Source: a bacterium (GTDB taxonomy: Bacteria; CG2-30-53-67; CG2-30-70-394). Taken from it: a stretch of 23,080 nt of DNA. Below, piece after piece: positions 21,156 to 23,080 of the stretch. The stretch covers positions 1-23,080 of the forward strand of contig JAJRSX010000058.1 in NCBI GenBank assembly GCA_024278555.1, in the 5' to 3' direction. A program made the translations under genes and the position numbers. The notes under the pieces were generated by a model. It did not search any database. It saw only the letters and a program-made list of their open reading frames with translations, and had not been told where the DNA came from. Positions within the stretch are counted from its first letter, which is position 1, and every line of letters begins with the position of its first letter.

Positions 21156-21240
21156 CTCTTCGGCGGCCCCTCGACCAGGATGGCTCCCCCCTGGCAGGTG
21201 GCTTTGCGCCCCGCCCTTACGGACGGTTTGCCTTTGTCAC
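21156..21240 (-). promoter_or_regulatory. GEMM-I riboswitch (cyclic dinucleotide aptamer)
   Basis: On the minus strand the core reads GACAAAGGCAAACC, then a GUCC/GGGC stem capped by a GUAA tetraloop, then GGGGCGCAAAGCC, and finally GGUCGAGGGGCCGCCGAAG, which matches the GEMM 3' block (Vc2: GGUAGCGGGGUUACCGAUG). The diagnostic GCAAACC and CGCAAAGCC segments and the GNRA loop are all present. The residue aligned with Vc2 G20 is G, which favours c-di-GMP over cGAMP (GEMM-Ib carries A). The aptamer lies 121 bases upstream of the triheme cytochrome ATG. No promoter was recognised upstream of it. Confidence 0.82.
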
Positions 21241-21409
21241 GAAACGTTGCTCTCTTGCCTCTTCGGTGGCGGGCCGGTGGGCTTGAGCGCGGTGCGGTTG
21301 CGCTGGATGGCGCAGGGGGTGAGTGAAATGGCGCACCGCCCTCTTCTCCGCTCGTCTCGGCAAATCGTCGGCAAACCCTTGTGCCCTCCTGCTTTTGGGG
21401 TCGCCTCGT
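21241..21409. other. Divergent intergenic region between riboswitch and sigma-54 promoter
   Basis: No credible gene is seen. The region must contain the promoter for the minus-strand riboswitch transcript. A near-miss sigma-54 site on the minus strand (GGGCACAAGGGTTTGC, within 21371-21394) has spacing one base too long. A short tandem repeat TCGGCAAA occurs twice around 21357-21375. Confidence 0.3.
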
Positions 21410-21430
21410 TGCCACCCCGAGAGGGTGGCA
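21410..21430. promoter_or_regulatory. Palindrome overlapping the -24 box of the downstream sigma-54 promoter
   Basis: TGCCACCC-N5-GGGTGGCA is a perfect 8-bp inverted repeat whose right arm supplies the first five bases of the -24 element (TGGCA). It may be an operator that competes with sigma-54 polymerase, or a terminator-like end for upstream transcripts. Confidence 0.45.
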
Positions 21431-21441
21431 CTAGAGTTGCT
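21426..21441 (+). promoter_or_regulatory. Sigma-54 (RpoN) promoter of the MopE-like gene
   Basis: TGGCACTAGAGTTGCT matches the -24/-12 consensus with exact spacing (TGGCAC-N5-TTGCT), the same core as the promoter at 3039. The start of transcription should be near 21452, giving a leader of about 184 nt before the ATG at 21636. The leader shows no recognised riboswitch. Confidence 0.82.
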
Positions 21442-21635
21442 TACGTTTCAGTCGAAGGGTAGATCCGGTTCGATCTGCCGTATGGCTCACATCCTCAGGA
21501 GGAGGTGGCACACCAGGCCAAGAGAGCTGTCGTGAGCGTACGTGTCCCCCGATTCCGGCGAGGACCATCGTTCATAATGCCCGATACCACCCGCTGTAGC
21601 GGACCCCACCCGCAGGTTGCCAGGAGGAGTATCCC

Positions 21636-23080
21636 ATGACCGTCGCCCGTCTCGTCCCCGTCCTTTTCTGTACCGCCTTTCTCTGGTCCCTTGGTGGACC
21701 ACCGGCTGCCTTCGCTCAGACGGAGAACTGTCCCGACGCCGACGGCGACGGCTACACCACCTGTCAGGGCGACTGCAACGACGCCGACCCGGTGGTCCAT
21801 CCGGGGGCGGTCGAGGTGTGCAACGGGGTCGACGACAACTGCGACTACGTGCTGCCGGCGAACGAGACGGACACGGATGGAGACGGCGTGCGCCTCTGTG
21901 ACAGCCCGCCCGACTGCAACGACTACAATGCCACGGTCTATCCAGGCAACGTGGAGATCTGTGGCGATGGACTCGACAACGACTGTAACGGCCAGACCGA
22001 TGAAGCGGGGTGCACCTGCCCCGACGGGGATGGCGACGGCTTCACCGCGGCGGTGTGCGGTGGCAGTGACTGCAACGACGCCGACCCGGCGGTCCACCCC
22101 GGGGCTACCGAGGACTGCGCCGACGGGATCGACAACGACTGTAACGGCCTGACCGACCTGGCCGACCCGAACGCGGTCGGCTGCCCGGCCTGCACCGACG
22201 CGGACGGTGACGGCTACAACGTCGAGGGTGGGGCCTGCGGCCTGGTGGACTGCGACGACGCCGATCCGGCGGTGCACCCGAACGCTGCGGAGATCTGCGA
22301 CGGTAAGGACAGCGACTGCAATGGCTCTCTGTCGCCCACCGAGGCGGACGCGGACGGCGACGGCTACGCCGTGTGCCAGGGCGACTGCAACGACGCCGAC
22401 GCGGCGGTCCATCCGGGCGCCGCGGAGGTGTGCAACGGCATCGACGACAACTGTGACTACATCGTGCCGGCGAACGAGCGCGATGCCGACCAGGACGGGG
22501 TCGCCGCCTGCGAGGGCGACTGCAACGACAACGATGCCACCGTCTCGCCGAATGCGGCGGAGGTGTGTGCCGACAACGTGGACAACAACTGCAACGGCTC
22601 CGTGGACGAGGCCGGCTGCGTCTGCCCCGATGCCGACGGCGACACCTTCACCGCGGCGGTCTGCGGCGGGGGTGACTGCAACGACGCCGACCCGGCGATC
22701 AAGCCGACAGCCACGGAGGACTGCACCGACGGGATCGACAACGACTGCGACGGCCTGACCGACCTGGCCGACCCGAACGCGGTCGGCTGCCCGGCCTGCA
22801 CCGACGCGGACGGTGACGGCTACAACGTCGAGGGTGGGGCCTGCGGTCTGGTGGACTGCGACGACACCGACCCGGCGGTCCATCCGGGCGCCGCCGAGGT
22901 GTGCGACGGCAAGGACAGCGACTGCGACGGCTCGCTGCCGGTGAGTGAGGCGGACGGGGACGGCGACGGCTACGCCGTGTGCCAGGGCGACTGCAACGAC
23001 GCCGACGCGGCGGTCCATCCGGGCGCCGCGGAGGTGTGCAACGGCATCGACGACAACTGTGACTACATCGTGCCGGCGAA
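21636..23080 (+). CDS. MopE-like secreted protein with Cys/Asp-rich metal-binding repeats (partial, runs off the window)
   Basis: From the ATG (AGGAGGAG 6 bases upstream) the frame is open to the last base: 481 codons without a stop. A signal peptide (LVPVLFCTAFLWSLGGPPAAFA) is followed directly by nine tandem units of about 50 residues: D-x-DGDG-(Y/F), CxGDCND-x-D-x-x-V-x-PGA-x-E-x-C, then (D/N)-N-(D)-CNG-x-x-DE. This is the MopE 'putative metal-binding motif' repeat; DxDGDG segments are of the calcium-binding type and each unit carries four or so cysteines likely to form disulfides. Related repeats occur in the Methylococcus copper-repressible surface protein MopE and in many long deltaproteobacterial surface proteins. 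The role here (metal binding, adhesion, surface layer) is unknown. Units 5-8 repeat units 1-4 and unit 9 restarts the cycle. Confidence 0.88.
   Translation, partial: MTVARLVPVLFCTAFLWSLGGPPAAFAQTENCPDADGDGYTTCQGDCNDADPVVHPGAVEVCNGVDDNCDYVLPANETDTDGDGVRLCDSPPDCNDYNATVYPGNVEICGDGLDNDCNGQTDEAGCTCPDGDGDGFTAAVCGGSDCNDADPAVHPGATEDCADGIDNDCNGLTDLADPNAVGCPACTDADGDGYNVEGGACGLVDCDDADPAVHPNAAEICDGKDSDCNGSLSPTEADADGDGYAVCQGDCNDADAAVHPGAAEVCNGIDDNCDYIVPANERDADQDGVAACEGDCNDNDATVSPNAAEVCADNVDNNCNGSVDEAGCVCPDADGDTFTAAVCGGGDCNDADPAIKPTATEDCTDGIDNDCDGLTDLADPNAVGCPACTDADGDGYNVEGGACGLVDCDDTDPAVHPGAAEVCDGKDSDCDGSLPVSEADGDGDGYAVCQGDCNDADAAVHPGAAEVCNGIDDNCDYIVPA
21771..23080 (+). repeat. Higher-order tandem repeat inside the MopE-like gene (about 606-612 bp period)
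   Basis: Four ~150-bp repeat types recur in fixed order. The first cycle starts around 21730, the second around 22345 (612 bp later) and the third around 22950 (606 bp later). Two stretches are identical between cycles: 22151-22241 with 22757-22847 (about 91 bp), and 22371-22474 with 22977-23080 (104 bp, to the window end). Such identity implies recent duplication or gene conversion and makes assembly of this locus error-prone. Confidence 0.85.

Noticed and set aside
21371-21394. Minus-strand sigma-54 promoter for the riboswitch transcript
   Set aside because: The GG-to-GC distance is one base too long and the -24 box starts GGGCAC, so it does not meet the consensus.
21495-23018. 507-codon minus-strand frame with repeated VGVVAVA segments
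   Set aside because: It is the complement of the MopE-like repeat array, which explains its periodicity. The plus frame has a signal peptide, a ribosome site and recognisable repeats.
21730-23080. CRISPR-like array, suggested by regular repeats
   Set aside because: The repeats are about 150 bp, continuous, in frame and protein-coding, with no short repeat/spacer alternation.

Overview
The window reads as a chromosomal segment of a GC-rich, Gram-negative, respiratory bacterium of the Geobacter/Desulfuromonas type (Desulfobacterota in the broad sense). This placement rests on multiheme c-type cytochromes with many CXXCH motifs, NHL beta-propeller lipoproteins, two consensus sigma-54 promoters, a GEMM-class riboswitch and a MopE-type repeat protein. 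No ribosomal RNA or other taxonomic marker is present, so it is inference.

Layout. 1-234: C-terminus of a DUF2232 membrane protein. 283-2788: a REP-type (Y1/HUH) transposase element, an AAA/DUF4143 ATPase gene and an internally deleted miniature copy of the same element. 3039-12022: the core of the window. A sigma-54 promoter drives a secreted tetraheme cytochrome resembling the Geobacter filament cytochrome OmcE, followed by a strong intrinsic terminator. Then comes a tight operon: NHL lipoprotein, pentaheme lipoprotein, outer-membrane beta-barrel (interrupted by one in-frame TAG), second NHL protein, a 12-heme cytochrome whose N-terminus copies the tetraheme cytochrome, and a SurA/PpiC-type prolyl isomerase. 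I read this as a cytochrome-nanowire locus with its own folding, export and outer-membrane electron-conduit machinery, comparable to the omcS-companion (osc) genes described in Geobacter.

12062-17893: a probable protein O-glycosylation module. It has two tandem TMTC-like GT-C/TPR membrane glycosyltransferases on the minus strand, facing a polyprenyl-phosphate-sugar synthase-like GT2, a methyltransferase and a GtrA-type flippase candidate on the plus strand. 17901-20179: a minus-strand operon of cyclophilin lipoprotein, TVP38/VTT membrane protein and Zn-ribbon methyltransferase. A 173-bp MITE-like element with 25-bp perfect inverted repeats sits 13 bp upstream of its first gene.

20535-21240: a triheme cytochrome related to the nanowire-type cytochrome, preceded by a GEMM-I (cyclic dinucleotide) riboswitch. 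21410-23080: a second sigma-54 promoter embedded in a palindrome, then a MopE-like surface protein made of Cys/Asp-rich metal-binding repeats arranged in a ~606-bp higher-order repeat that runs off the window.

Taken together, the genes describe a cell-surface electron-transfer system: filament subunit, conduit, chaperones, possible surface glycosylation, and control by sigma-54 and cyclic dinucleotides.
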